DNA from: Calditerrivibrio nitroreducens DSM 19672
Lineage (GTDB): Bacteria; Chrysiogenota; Deferribacteres; Deferribacterales; Calditerrivibrionaceae
NCBI RefSeq assembly: GCF_000183405.1
Contig: NC_014758.1
Location: 1,715,001 to 1,779,000, forward strand
Reading direction: 5' to 3'
DNA: 64,000 nucleotides
Below, in pieces: positions 34,622 to 43,392 of this stretch (the stretch's first letter is position 1; each line of letters begins with the position of its first letter). Position numbers and translations under genes: made by a program. The notes below the pieces were generated by a model. The model was given only the letters and a program-made list of their open reading frames with translations, had not been told where the DNA came from and did not search any database.

Positions 34622-37600
34622 TTATAATCTAAACCTATAGTAAAAATAGTATGTCATAGGGATTATGACAAGTGTCAATATTGTGGACACCACCGCACCT
34701 GTGATGAGGGATACACCCAGACCCGCAAATATTGGATCAGGAAGCATAAAGAGCGCACCGGTAATAACCGCAATAGTGGTAAGTACCACAGGTCTCGTCC
34801 TTATTGCACCCGCCTCGATCACAGCATCCCTTATATCTTTCCCTTTTTCTAAACTTGCCTCGATAAAGTCTATCAAAAGCACAGCATTTCTCACCATAAT
34901 ACCCGCAAGGGCAATGAATCCTATCATACTTGTGGCTGTAAAAAACTCTCCAAATATGAAATGTCCAGGAATTATCCCCAAAAGACTGAGAGGTATAGGG
35001 ATGAGCATGATTATCGGTGTCACAAATGATTTAAACCAGCCCACAAGGACAAAGTACATAATTATAATAACTGCCGCAAATGCCAGTCCAAGATCTCTAA
35101 ATACTTCATAAGTCACCTGCCATTCACCATCCCACTTCATAGATACCTTGTCAGTTTTTTCAGGCATTCCAGTCCAGTATTGCTTAATCTTTTCACCTTT
35201 GTAGGTAAGCCTGTCTATCTCATCTTTCATCTTTAGCATAGCATATACTGGACTCTCCTCTTTACCTGCCACATCAGCCACCACATACACCACCGGTAGG
35301 TTATTTTTCCCATAAAGAGCCTTGTCTTTAATCTTTTTCTTGATATTTACAAGCTCACCCAGAGGGACAACCCTACCTGTCATAGAGACAATATTCAGAT
35401 CTTTTATCAGATCAAGCTTGTTTCTCTGGTTTTGTGGAAGCCTTATGGTTATATCCACAGACTCCCTATTATCACTATTATGCAATCCCCCCACCTTCAT
35501 TCCCGCAAGGGCCATGTAAACAGTTTTTGACACCATCTCTGTGGATATGCCACTTAAAGCAGCTTTTTCTCTGTTTATACTAAAATCGTATTCCTCCATA
35601 TCATCTTCCACAAACCAGTCGATATCCACCACACCATCTGTTTTGGTAAAAACCTCTTTTATCATCCTGGCTACTTCTATCCTATCCTGCTCTGTAGGGC
35701 CATAAACTTCAGCCACAAGGGTGGATAATACTGGAGGTCCGGGTGGAATCTCAGCAAGCTTGATATTTGCACCATACTTGTCCCCTATCTTCTGTACTGG
35801 TTCTCTTAGAATTTTTGCAAGGTCATGGCTCTGCAGCTTCCTCTTAGATTTATCCACAAAATTCACCTGAATATCCGCCACATTGCTACCCTTTCTCAAA
35901 AAGTAGTGTCTCACAAGACCATTAAAATTGTACGGAGCGGCAATCCCAGAATAGATCTGGTAGTTTTCCACCTCTTTGACAGTTGATAGATAGTTTCCAA
36001 TCTCATTAGCCACCATAGTGGTTTTTTCCAGCGGAGTACCTTCCGGCATATCTATGATGATCTGAAGCTCGTTTTTGTTGTCAAAGGGAAGCATCTTCAT
36101 AACAACCTTCTTTGTGGGGATAAATAAAAATGCTCCAAAAAATAGCCCCAGCATCACAAATGTAAACAGAAGTCTGTATGAAAGCTTATCAAAAAGCGGC
36201 GTCAAAACATTTTTGTAAATTTTGTATAATTTACTCGATCTTACGTATTCTTCTTCATCCACTTCATCTTCCACTTTTGTATGTCCGGCAAGTAACTTAT
36301 ATGCAAGCCAGGGGGTAATGATGAGTGCCACAAGTAATGAGAATATCATTGCAAGGGATGCACCAATTGGCATCGGCTTCATATATGGCCCCATCAGCCC
36401 TCTAACAAATGCCATAGGGTATATAGCCACAATAACTGTAATGGTGGCGAGAATCGTAGGGTTACCCACTTCTCCTACTGCTCTTATAGCCCTTTCCAGA
36501 AGATTAGTTCTGGCAATACGGAAATGCCTTTCCATATTCTCCACGATGATAATGGCATCATCCACCACCAGACCTGTAACAAAGATAAGAGCAAAGAGTG
36601 TTACTCTATTTAAGGTGTAGTCAAACATATAGTATACAAACAGGGTGAGGGCAAATGTCACCGGAAGAGCCACAAAAACCACAAGTCCAGCCCTCCAGCC
36701 CATAGTAATGGTCATTACAATAATAACAGCCACAATGGCGCCGATGAGATGCTCCATGAGTGTTTTTACTTTCTCGTAGGCTGTTTCACCGTAATTTCTG
36801 GTAATCTTTACCTCCACGTTTGAAGGTATGATATACCCTTTTAGATATTGAATCTTTTCCAGAATCTTATCCGCCACAACTACTGAATCGCTACCCTTCC
36901 TCTTTGATATGGAAAGGGTCACAGCCTGGAGTTTGTCCGAGCTTATCTTATCGTTGAAACCGATTATATGATAATGATCAGGTATCTCCGCATCATCCTT
37001 CACGGTTGCCACATCCTTTAGGTAGACCGGTTTACCCCCAAATACCGAAACAACTATATTACTTACCTCATCCACTGAAGAGAAAAAACCACCAGCCGAT
37101 ATATACACATTTTTATAAATATTTGTAATCTCACCAGCATTGAGTGCCATATTGGACATCGATAAAGCGCCATAAAGTCTGAATAGGTCTAAATTATACG
37201 ATTTGAGCCTAGTGAGATCCGGCTCAATTCTTATCAAACGTTTATATCCACCAATCACTTTTGTTTCAGAGATATCGTCGATCTCTTTCACCCTCTGCTC
37301 AACCTCTGTGGCTATCTCCCTCAATTTTGAACCATCCATTTCTTTAGAGTAAAATGTAATAGCCACCTGAGGCACATCATCAATCGACATCTTTTTTATA
37401 ATCGGAGGCATTACACCATGAGGCATTCTATCCATATTGTAATCTATCTTGGTTTTCAGCTTTGTGATACTCTTCTCCTCATCCTCCCCAACTTTAAATC
37501 GAACTGTAACCATCCCAACATCGTTCATGGCTGTGGAATATACGTACTCCACTCCTGGAATCTCCCACATCAGCTTGGACAGAGGCTCCACAACCTTTTT

Positions 37601-37858
37601 TTCCACATCTTTTGCCTTTGCACCAGGATATGGTACAAAAATATCAACCATTGGTACGACAATCTGGGGTTCTTCCTCTTTAGGTGTAAAAATAACCGAC
37701 ATAATACCTATAAACAACGTTGCAATAACCAGAAGAGGTGTAATTTTAGATCGCAAGAATGCTTTGGCAAGCTTTTCCGCTATACCGTATTTAATGATCT
37801 CCACCTCTTTTTCTGGATCTATATTGCAGGCCTTATTATCTTTATCAAAGATTTCCAT
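34622..37858 (-). CDS. RND family efflux pump, inner membrane subunit (HAE1/AcrB type)
   Basis: A 1078-residue proton-driven exporter with twelve membrane helices and two large periplasmic loops, in the usual order. The proton-relay pair in helix 4 reads GLVVDDAIIIVEN, which fits hydrophobe-amphiphile pumps, not the heavy-metal (CusA) type. The N-terminus has an extra 30 or so cytoplasmic residues before the first helix. It is followed by DUF2892 and preceded immediately by its adaptor. The substrate is unknown. Confidence 0.93.
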   Translation of the reverse strand: MEIFDKDNKACNIDPEKEVEIIKYGIAEKLAKAFLRSKITPLLVIATLFIGIMSVIFTPKEEEPQIVVPMVDIFVPYPGAKAKDVEKKVVEPLSKLMWEIPGVEYVYSTAMNDVGMVTVRFKVGEDEEKSITKLKTKIDYNMDRMPHGVMPPIIKKMSIDDVPQVAITFYSKEMDGSKLREIATEVEQRVKEIDDISETKVIGGYKRLIRIEPDLTRLKSYNLDLFRLYGALSMSNMALNAGEITNIYKNVYISAGGFFSSVDEVSNIVVSVFGGKPVYLKDVATVKDDAEIPDHYHIIGFNDKISSDKLQAVTLSISKRKGSDSVVVADKILEKIQYLKGYIIPSNVEVKITRNYGETAYEKVKTLMEHLIGAIVAVIIVMTITMGWRAGLVVFVALPVTFALTLFVYYMFDYTLNRVTLFALIFVTGLVVDDAIIIVENMERHFRIARTNLLERAIRAVGEVGNPTILATITVIVAIYPMAFVRGLMGPYMKPMPIGASLAMIFSLLVALIITPWLAYKLLAGHTKVEDEVDEEEYVRSSKLYKIYKNVLTPLFDKLSYRLLFTFVMLGLFFGAFLFIPTKKVVMKMLPFDNKNELQIIIDMPEGTPLEKTTMVANEIGNYLSTVKEVENYQIYSGIAAPYNFNGLVRHYFLRKGSNVADIQVNFVDKSKRKLQSHDLAKILREPVQKIGDKYGANIKLAEIPPGPPVLSTLVAEVYGPTEQDRIEVARMIKEVFTKTDGVVDIDWFVEDDMEEYDFSINREKAALSGISTEMVSKTVYMALAGMKVGGLHNSDNRESVDITIRLPQNQRNKLDLIKDLNIVSMTGRVVPLGELVNIKKKIKDKALYGKNNLPVVYVVADVAGKEESPVYAMLKMKDEIDRLTYKGEKIKQYWTGMPEKTDKVSMKWDGEWQVTYEVFRDLGLAFAAVIIIMYFVLVGWFKSFVTPIIMLIPIPLSLLGIIPGHFIFGEFFTATSMIGFIALAGIMVRNAVLLIDFIEASLEKGKDIRDAVIEAGAIRTRPVVLTTIAVITGALFMLPDPIFAGLGVSLITGAVVSTILTLVIIPMTYYFYYRFRL

Positions 37859-39031
37859 TTACCCCTCCAGTATATCTCCTGCTTTAATATTATCCAGCTT
37901 GTTCACCACAATTTTTTCACCACCAGAGAGTCCACTGAGGATCTCCACTTTTCCATCTTTTTCTATACCGGTTTTTACTATCCTCATATCAGCTTTACCA
38001 TTGAGATTTACTAACACAGCCTCCACCTGTCCTCTCTTTACAACAGCAGTCTTCGGAACATATATTGCATCCCTCATCCCATCGTTTACGTATACATTCA
38101 CATAGACTCCCACAGGAACCGATTTATCAGCCGAAAGTTTTACTTTAAAATTTCTCGTTGCTGGGTCTATGTTTGGAGCTATCTCAAGCACTTTTGACTT
38201 AAACTCCTTACCCATAGAATCGATCTTAACATCAAGCTGATCACCCACTTTTACCTTTTGAAACATCGATTCAGAAACATACGTATATATTACATTCTTA
38301 TTGCTACCAATTTTGATAATAGGCTGTCCTGGAGCAGCCAGATTTCCCACATCGATCAGTTTTTCCAATACTACCCCATCAAAAGGGGCCACAATTCTTG
38401 TATAACCCACGTATGCCGAAGCTTCATTTTTTCCTGCTATCGCCTGATTCTTTTTCGTCTTAGCCTGATTTATCCTCTCTTCAGCCAGTCTAACAGCTCT
38501 TTCTGCGGCATTTTTCCCCTCAAGTGCCACTTTGTATTGTGCCTCCACCTGATCAAATTCCTGCTTACTTATACTCTCTGAAGCCAGAAGACTTTTATAT
38601 CTCTTGTAAGTCTTCTCAGCCAATTCGTATTGAGCCTGTGCCTGTCTTAATTGATCCTGGGCTACCTTTAATCCCACTTCCCCTTGAGAAATGGCATTGT
38701 CAGCCTCAGCAACGGCGGCATCAGCAAATTTTAACTTCTCATGGATTTCAGGACTACTTATCTCCACAAGCACTGCACCCTTTTTAAAGGATGACCCCTC
38801 TGTGTAGTTTATCCTCGTGATATATCCCATCACCTTTGGGCTTAAAGATACCATCTCTTCTGAAGAAACAGTCCCTGAAAATTCCCTGAGTACTGGTACC
38901 TGCACATTTGACACAACCGCCATAGACACCTTGTGTGAACTCACCTGTTCTTTTTTAGCAATATCATCTTTATTGCTACCGCCACAGGATATCACAAACA
39001 ACAACATTAAAAAAGTAATGTACCTAAACAT
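37859..39031 (-). CDS. RND efflux periplasmic adaptor (membrane fusion) lipoprotein
   Basis: A 390-residue adaptor linking the RND pump to TolC. The lipoprotein signal ends VISC (C16). Biotinyl-lipoyl-like halves flank a long alpha-hairpin (about 95-200, rich in Ala, Gln and Glu), followed by beta-barrel and membrane-proximal domains, with the conserved APFDGVVLEK segment near 215. It is encoded 0 bases before the pump gene and 37 after the TolC gene. Confidence 0.93.
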   Translation of the reverse strand: MFRYITFLMLLFVISCGGSNKDDIAKKEQVSSHKVSMAVVSNVQVPVLREFSGTVSSEEMVSLSPKVMGYITRINYTEGSSFKKGAVLVEISSPEIHEKLKFADAAVAEADNAISQGEVGLKVAQDQLRQAQAQYELAEKTYKRYKSLLASESISKQEFDQVEAQYKVALEGKNAAERAVRLAEERINQAKTKKNQAIAGKNEASAYVGYTRIVAPFDGVVLEKLIDVGNLAAPGQPIIKIGSNKNVIYTYVSESMFQKVKVGDQLDVKIDSMGKEFKSKVLEIAPNIDPATRNFKVKLSADKSVPVGVYVNVYVNDGMRDAIYVPKTAVVKRGQVEAVLVNLNGKADMRIVKTGIEKDGKVEILSGLSGGEKIVVNKLDNIKAGDILEG

Positions 39032-39068
39032 CTATATCCTCCTGATTCATATTTTTATCATACCGTTA

Positions 39069-40376
39069 CTACTTCAAAATCCCAGCTGCTTTGTAAAGCT
39101 TTGTTTTACTCTCAATCAGTTCATACTCAGCCATATAAAGTGCCAGCTCGGCATTTTTCACATCCACCTCCCTATCCAGAAGGTCGGTAATTCTTGCAAG
39201 CCCTTCTTTAAATCTGTTTTCAGTAATGTTGAGAGCTGCATAAGAAGCCTCGAGAGACTTTTTCATCGCTTCAATCTTACTTTCAGCAGCTAATACTGAA
39301 TAGTAGGCATCTTTTACTTCAGATTTGATCTCGTTTCTTTTATCTAGTAATTTGTAGTCAATGGCCATTTTTTTACTTTTTTCTTCACTTATTTTATTTT
39401 TGTTCATAAAACCGTTGAAGATATTAAAATTTATCATTGCTCCCACTGTAAAACCCTTACCGGAGTCCCCCAAAAAAGATGTATCATTCATTTTATAATT
39501 AGCAAATGCAACTATTTCAGGTGAATAACTCCATCTATTCTTCTTGTATTCAAGCTCCTGTACTCTGGCAAAATCCTCCATAGCTTTTAAATCCTTTCTA
39601 TTTTCAATCGCAATTTTTATATACTCATCAAGAGATTTATCCACTTTAAGCCCAGGATCGCTCCACATCACAGAAAATACACCATCTTTATCCAGCAACC
39701 TCTGAAGATGAGAATGGGCAACCTCCACCTGTTTTTTTGCCTCCGCAATGTAGCTTTCATTCAGATTGACTCTTGACTCCGCCACCAGAAGATCGCTCTT
39801 TACAAGTAAACCATTACGGTAAAATTCTGCGGTAAGATCCCTGTATTTTTTGGTTCTTTCCATCGATTTTTCAGTAACTTCCACACTTTTATCCGCCAAT
39901 GCTTTCCCGTAGTAAGCCCTAACAAGGTTGTATATTAACTCCTGCTTTACAGCATCCAGAATCTTTTCTGAAGCCTTTTTCATCTCTTCTGCCTGCTTAA
40001 AACCAAAATATACCTTCCCCTGAAGTAGTAAAGGCTGCACCAGCTCTATCTTCGTCTCAAAATTCTTCGTCCTGTCAGGGTCTGACATCGTTGCCATATA
40101 CGTCGGAGTGAAGTTTCCCTGAGAAATCTTTATGAAAGCGGCAGATCCAGGCTCATCGGTACTTATGAATGTTTCACTGATATTGAGTTTGGGCATAAAA
40201 CCACTTTTAGCCTGCTCCACTCTAAACTGTGATGAGGTTACCTCTTCACTATAAGCCTTTATCAAACCATTTTTTTCCAATAAAATATTCTTTGCTTCCT
40301 CTAATGTTAGCTGGGCAGCATTTAAGCTCAAAGAAGAGAATATAAATATAGACACCAAAGCCTTTTTATTCAACAT
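39069..40376 (-). CDS. TolC family outer membrane efflux protein
   Basis: A 435-residue outer membrane channel with a signal peptide (cut after LNA) and two OEP repeats rich in long alpha helices (about 20-220 and 230-430). The second has the typical NRFKEGLARITDLLDREVD segment. It forms the tripartite exporter with the adjacent adaptor and RND pump. It starts directly after the ArsR regulator stop, with no gap. Confidence 0.92.
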   Translation of the reverse strand: MLNKKALVSIFIFSSLSLNAAQLTLEEAKNILLEKNGLIKAYSEEVTSSQFRVEQAKSGFMPKLNISETFISTDEPGSAAFIKISQGNFTPTYMATMSDPDRTKNFETKIELVQPLLLQGKVYFGFKQAEEMKKASEKILDAVKQELIYNLVRAYYGKALADKSVEVTEKSMERTKKYRDLTAEFYRNGLLVKSDLLVAESRVNLNESYIAEAKKQVEVAHSHLQRLLDKDGVFSVMWSDPGLKVDKSLDEYIKIAIENRKDLKAMEDFARVQELEYKKNRWSYSPEIVAFANYKMNDTSFLGDSGKGFTVGAMINFNIFNGFMNKNKISEEKSKKMAIDYKLLDKRNEIKSEVKDAYYSVLAAESKIEAMKKSLEASYAALNITENRFKEGLARITDLLDREVDVKNAELALYMAEYELIESKTKLYKAAGILK

Positions 40377-40640
40377 CTAATCCTCCAAAAGAGATTTTAC
40401 CATTTTCGCTATCTTTTCATCTTTGAGGTAATAACAGATCTGAGTACCCTTTCTTTTCCCTTCAACAATATCAAAACTTCTCAAAATAGCCAGATGTCGG
40501 CTTACTGACGCCTGAGACATATTTAAACCCTCACTCATCTTAGTTACCGAGCATTCATTATTCAAAAGACCGATAACTATGCTTAGCCTCACCGGATGCC
40601 CCAAAACCTTTAGCTGATCTGCAATATAATCGATATCCAT
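40377..40640 (-). CDS. ArsR family transcriptional repressor
   Basis: An 87-residue winged-helix regulator (LGHPVRLSIVIGLL, recognition helix MSQASVSRHLAIL). It lacks the arsenic ELCVCDL motif. It has two cysteines, C30 (NNECSV) and C69 (QICYYL), which could form a thiol switch, but they do not sit where the persulfide sensors SqrR/BigR place theirs, so the signal is unknown. It is the first gene of the tolC-adaptor-RND-DUF2892 operon, and a near-palindromic operator covers its own promoter. Confidence 0.92.
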   Translation of the reverse strand: MDIDYIADQLKVLGHPVRLSIVIGLLNNECSVTKMSEGLNMSQASVSRHLAILRSFDIVEGKRKGTQICYYLKDEKIAKMVKSLLED

Positions 40641-40657
40641 GCTTTACCTCCAACTTT

Positions 40658-40687
40658 CAAATATATACATATATGAATATTTGTCAA
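40658..40687 (-). promoter_or_regulatory. ArsR operon promoter with overlapping operator
   Basis: On the minus strand, TTGACA (40682-40687) and TATATT (40660-40665), 16 bases apart, flank a near-palindrome CAAATAT...ATATTTG (40658-40683) with CATATATG at its centre. The operator fills the spacer, so bound repressor should block polymerase. Size and AT-content fit ArsR family operators. Confidence 0.7.
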
Positions 40688-40729
40688 GAGCTAGTCTCAT
40701 ACTATAAAAAATTCAGCAAAACTTATCCA

Positions 40730-40758
40730 TTGACATAAAAAATCAAAATCTATATCAT
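40730..40758 (+). promoter_or_regulatory. Promoter of the response regulator / divergent TRAP operon
   Basis: TTGACA (40730-40735), a 17-base spacer and TATCAT (40753-40758), 22 bases before the start codon. Confidence 0.7.
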
Positions 40759-40779
40759 TTAAGTTAAAAGGTGAAAAAT

Positions 40780-42123
40780 ATGGATAAAATTTTTGTCATA
40801 GATGACGAAATCTATACGCTCGAATTTTTCAGCGGTTTACTTTCAGATGAATACGAATTATTCAAATTCCGTTCCCCCACCGAAGCATTAAAAAAAATAG
40901 ATAAGATTTATCCTGATCTTATAATCTGCGACAATCTGATGCCGGAGCTATCCGGATTTGAGCTTCTCGACATAATCAACAAAGAATACCCAGATATAAC
41001 ATTTATTATGATGACAGCCTACGGTAGTATCGACATAGCCGTTGAAGCTATCAAAAAAGGTGCTTTTGACTTCATCACCAAGCCCTTTGATAATATCGAA
41101 GAATTAAACATTAAAATAAAAAAAGCGATTGAAAATTCCAAGTTGAAAACGGATCTAAAAGTCTTACAAAAAAATATAAACGAACTATATGGAATTTCAA
41201 ATATAATTGCCCACAGCAAAAAGATGGAAGATCTTTTGGGGATCGTAAAAAAAATTGCCACTGTAAACAGCAACGTACTTCTGATCGGTGAATCCGGTAC
41301 AGGGAAGGAGCTTATAGCCAGAGCGATCCACAACCTCAGTAACAGATCCAAAAACAGGTTTTTAGCAATAAATTGTGCAGCAATCCCGGAAACACTCGAA
41401 GAAAGTCTATTTTTTGGTTACGAAAAAGGTGCATTCACAGGGGCTGATACATCCAAAAAAGGTTATTTCGAGGAAGCCAACCATGGTACAATTTTTTTAG
41501 ATGAAATAGGTGAAGCTTCCTTAAGTCTCCAGACTAAACTATTAAGAGTTATTCAGGAAAGAAATATCAAGAGATTAGGTTCATCTGAACCGATCGACGT
41601 GGATGTTAGGATAATTTCAGCCACAAACAGAGATCTTGCAAAAGAGGTGGATCTTAAGCAGTTTCGTAATGATTTATACTACAGGATAAACGTAATTACC
41701 ATAAAAATACCTCCATTGAGAGATCGTATTGAAGATATCCCATACCTTGCGGAATTTTTCGTAAAAAAATTCTGCAAAGAATTTAATAAAATCCAGATGA
41801 AGATATCGCCAGAATTCATGAAACTGCTTTATTCCTATGACTGGCCCGGAAATGTAAGGGAACTTGAAAATCTTATAGAAAAAGCCGTGGCATTATCAGA
41901 TGGAGATCTGCTTAAAGCTGACATAATAAAAGATCATATTGTTGGTAATCCAGAGCTAAAAAGTGATGTAATCGATTATAAAACTGCAAAATTACATTTT
42001 GAAAGGGATTATTTAAATAGAATATTAATGATAACCGGAAATAATATTCAGATGGCAAGTAAACTGGCCGGACTCGATCCTGCCACAATCCATCGAAAAC
42101 TTGCAAAGATCAAAAATGTATAA
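40780..42123 (+). CDS. Sigma-54 dependent response regulator (DctD/NtrC family)
   Basis: A 447-residue activator. The receiver has DDE at the N-terminus, acceptor Asp in IICDNLMPE (about 51), MMTAYG and FITKPF. The AAA+ domain has GESGTGKE, the GAFTGA loop (EKGAFTGADTSKKG) and GTIFLDEI. A Fis-type DNA-binding helix pair (ASKLAGLDPATIHRKLAKI) ends the protein. The ATG at 40780 has AGGTG at a proper distance, in preference to the GTG 9 bases upstream. No sensor kinase is encoded nearby. Its stop overlaps the start of a TRAP binding protein gene by 8 bases, so it is probably the regulator of dicarboxylate uptake, including the sigma-54 promoter at 47515. Confidence 0.93.
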   Translation: MDKIFVIDDEIYTLEFFSGLLSDEYELFKFRSPTEALKKIDKIYPDLIICDNLMPELSGFELLDIINKEYPDITFIMMTAYGSIDIAVEAIKKGAFDFITKPFDNIEELNIKIKKAIENSKLKTDLKVLQKNINELYGISNIIAHSKKMEDLLGIVKKIATVNSNVLLIGESGTGKELIARAIHNLSNRSKNRFLAINCAAIPETLEESLFFGYEKGAFTGADTSKKGYFEEANHGTIFLDEIGEASLSLQTKLLRVIQERNIKRLGSSEPIDVDVRIISATNRDLAKEVDLKQFRNDLYYRINVITIKIPPLRDRIEDIPYLAEFFVKKFCKEFNKIQMKISPEFMKLLYSYDWPGNVRELENLIEKAVALSDGDLLKADIIKDHIVGNPELKSDVIDYKTAKLHFERDYLNRILMITGNNIQMASKLAGLDPATIHRKLAKIKNV

Positions 42124-43093
42124 AGTAATATCTTTAATATTATTTATACTGGTTTATAAATTCTCTTATTCTGAAACAATAATAAGATTCAGTCATGTCG
42201 TAAGCGTGGATAGTCCCAAAGGAATCGCAGTGGAAAAATTCAAAACGGAGCTGGAAAAGATCTCTTCTGGCAGGCTAAAGGTATTGATATATCCCGAAGG
42301 CACACTTTTTGACGATATCCCTGTGATAGAAGCATTGAAGAAAAATATCGTACAGATGGCTGCCCCCAGCTTTTCCAAATTTAGTGATAAAATAAGAGAT
42401 TTTCAGGTTTTTGACATACCTTTCCTGTTTAATAATATCAAGGATATACACAATTTCTATAATTCAAAAGCCATATCTATTTTAAATAGAGAAACCGAAA
42501 ATTTTGGACTTAAAATATTAGACTTTTGGGACAACGATTTTAAACATATCACCTGCAGCAAAAGACTTATAAAAAAACCAGAAGATTTAAAAGGGTTGAA
42601 GGTTCGCACTATGGGTAGCAACATCTTAAACGCCCAGTTTAAAATAGTGGGTGCCATGCCTTACACCTATCCTTTTGGTAGCTTAAAACATATCCTTGAG
42701 GAGGGGTTGATAGACTGCCAGGAAAACACTTTCAACAACATATATTCACAAAAGCTCTATAACAGTCAGAAATATTTAACGGTTTCATCCCATGGATATC
42801 TTGGTTATGCTGTTGTAATTTCAAAAAAATTTTGGGAATCTCTATCAGGAGAAGAAAAGAAGCTAATTATGGAAGCTTTGAAAAAAACTACCGCTTACGA
42901 AAGGGAACTCGCACAGAGAAAAAATTTTACTGACTTTTTTAGATTATCCCATAATTCCAACCTCTACGTGTATAAGCTATCAGAGGAAGAAAAAGTCTAT
43001 TGGATTACATTTTTTAAAAGGCACAAAAATCTTTTTTTAAATTACCTAAGTTCAGAAATGGCAAAGGAGATCCAGGAAATGGGGCTATACTAA
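42116..43093 (+). CDS. TRAP-type substrate-binding protein (DctP), divergent copy
   Basis: A 325-residue periplasmic binding protein with a signal peptide (cut after FSYS). It shares with DctP at 46493 the motifs FSHVV-x(2)-D-(S/T)-PKG, APSFSKF and DIPFLF, plus the carboxylate-contacting Arg region (KVRTMGSNIL). The ATG lies inside the stop of the response regulator gene, so the two are translationally coupled. The later part is more divergent (CQENTFNNI for the usual GAENP). It may bind the same acids as the canonical copy but serve a different membrane partner or sensing. Confidence 0.88.
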   Translation: MYKVISLILFILVYKFSYSETIIRFSHVVSVDSPKGIAVEKFKTELEKISSGRLKVLIYPEGTLFDDIPVIEALKKNIVQMAAPSFSKFSDKIRDFQVFDIPFLFNNIKDIHNFYNSKAISILNRETENFGLKILDFWDNDFKHITCSKRLIKKPEDLKGLKVRTMGSNILNAQFKIVGAMPYTYPFGSLKHILEEGLIDCQENTFNNIYSQKLYNSQKYLTVSSHGYLGYAVVISKKFWESLSGEEKKLIMEALKKTTAYERELAQRKNFTDFFRLSHNSNLYVYKLSEEEKVYWITFFKRHKNLFLNYLSSEMAKEIQEMGLY

Positions 43094-43392
43094 CGATAAT
43101 ATCGATCTCTATACTGTTATTTGGGGTAAATAGAATTGCTAGATATTTCAATATTTTTAACATCCCTAACGTAAATCTATTGTTCCTTCTGATAATAACT
43201 TTTATAATAATATTCCCATACTTGATCGGTAAAAGTTATAAAATAAATTACAGCATTTTAAAATACGACCTAACCAAAATTGAGACGATATTGTTAATTT
43301 CGATCCTTTTGATTACTCTCAGCCATCAAAACTTATTTTTTGCAATCTTTATACTGATGTTAGTAATAATAAAAAGGTACTCCAAAAAATGA
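43087..43392 (+). CDS. DctQ-position small membrane protein with no ordinary start codon
   Basis: The open frame between dctP and the dctM-like gene encodes about 100 residues with three to four hydrophobic stretches: LTIISISILLFGV, LLFLLIITFIIIFPYLIG, and a double segment from IETILLISILLI to ILMLVIIK. Position and topology fit a short DctQ, the small TRAP membrane subunit. The frame has no ATG or GTG, and its first TTG (43180) cuts off one helix and lacks a ribosome site. Translation may begin at ATA/ATT/CTG, or continue from dctP by frameshift (a 7-T run lies at 43032-43038). Its end overlaps the next gene by 4 bases. Confidence 0.5.
   Translation: MLTIISISILLFGVNRIARYFNIFNIPNVNLLFLLIITFIIIFPYLIGKSYKINYSILKYDLTKIETILLISILLITLSHQNLFFAIFILMLVIIKRYSKK

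Noticed and set aside
36222-36620. Antisense open frames within the RND, adaptor and TolC genes
   Set aside because: They mirror the codon pattern of the sense genes and lack ribosome sites.
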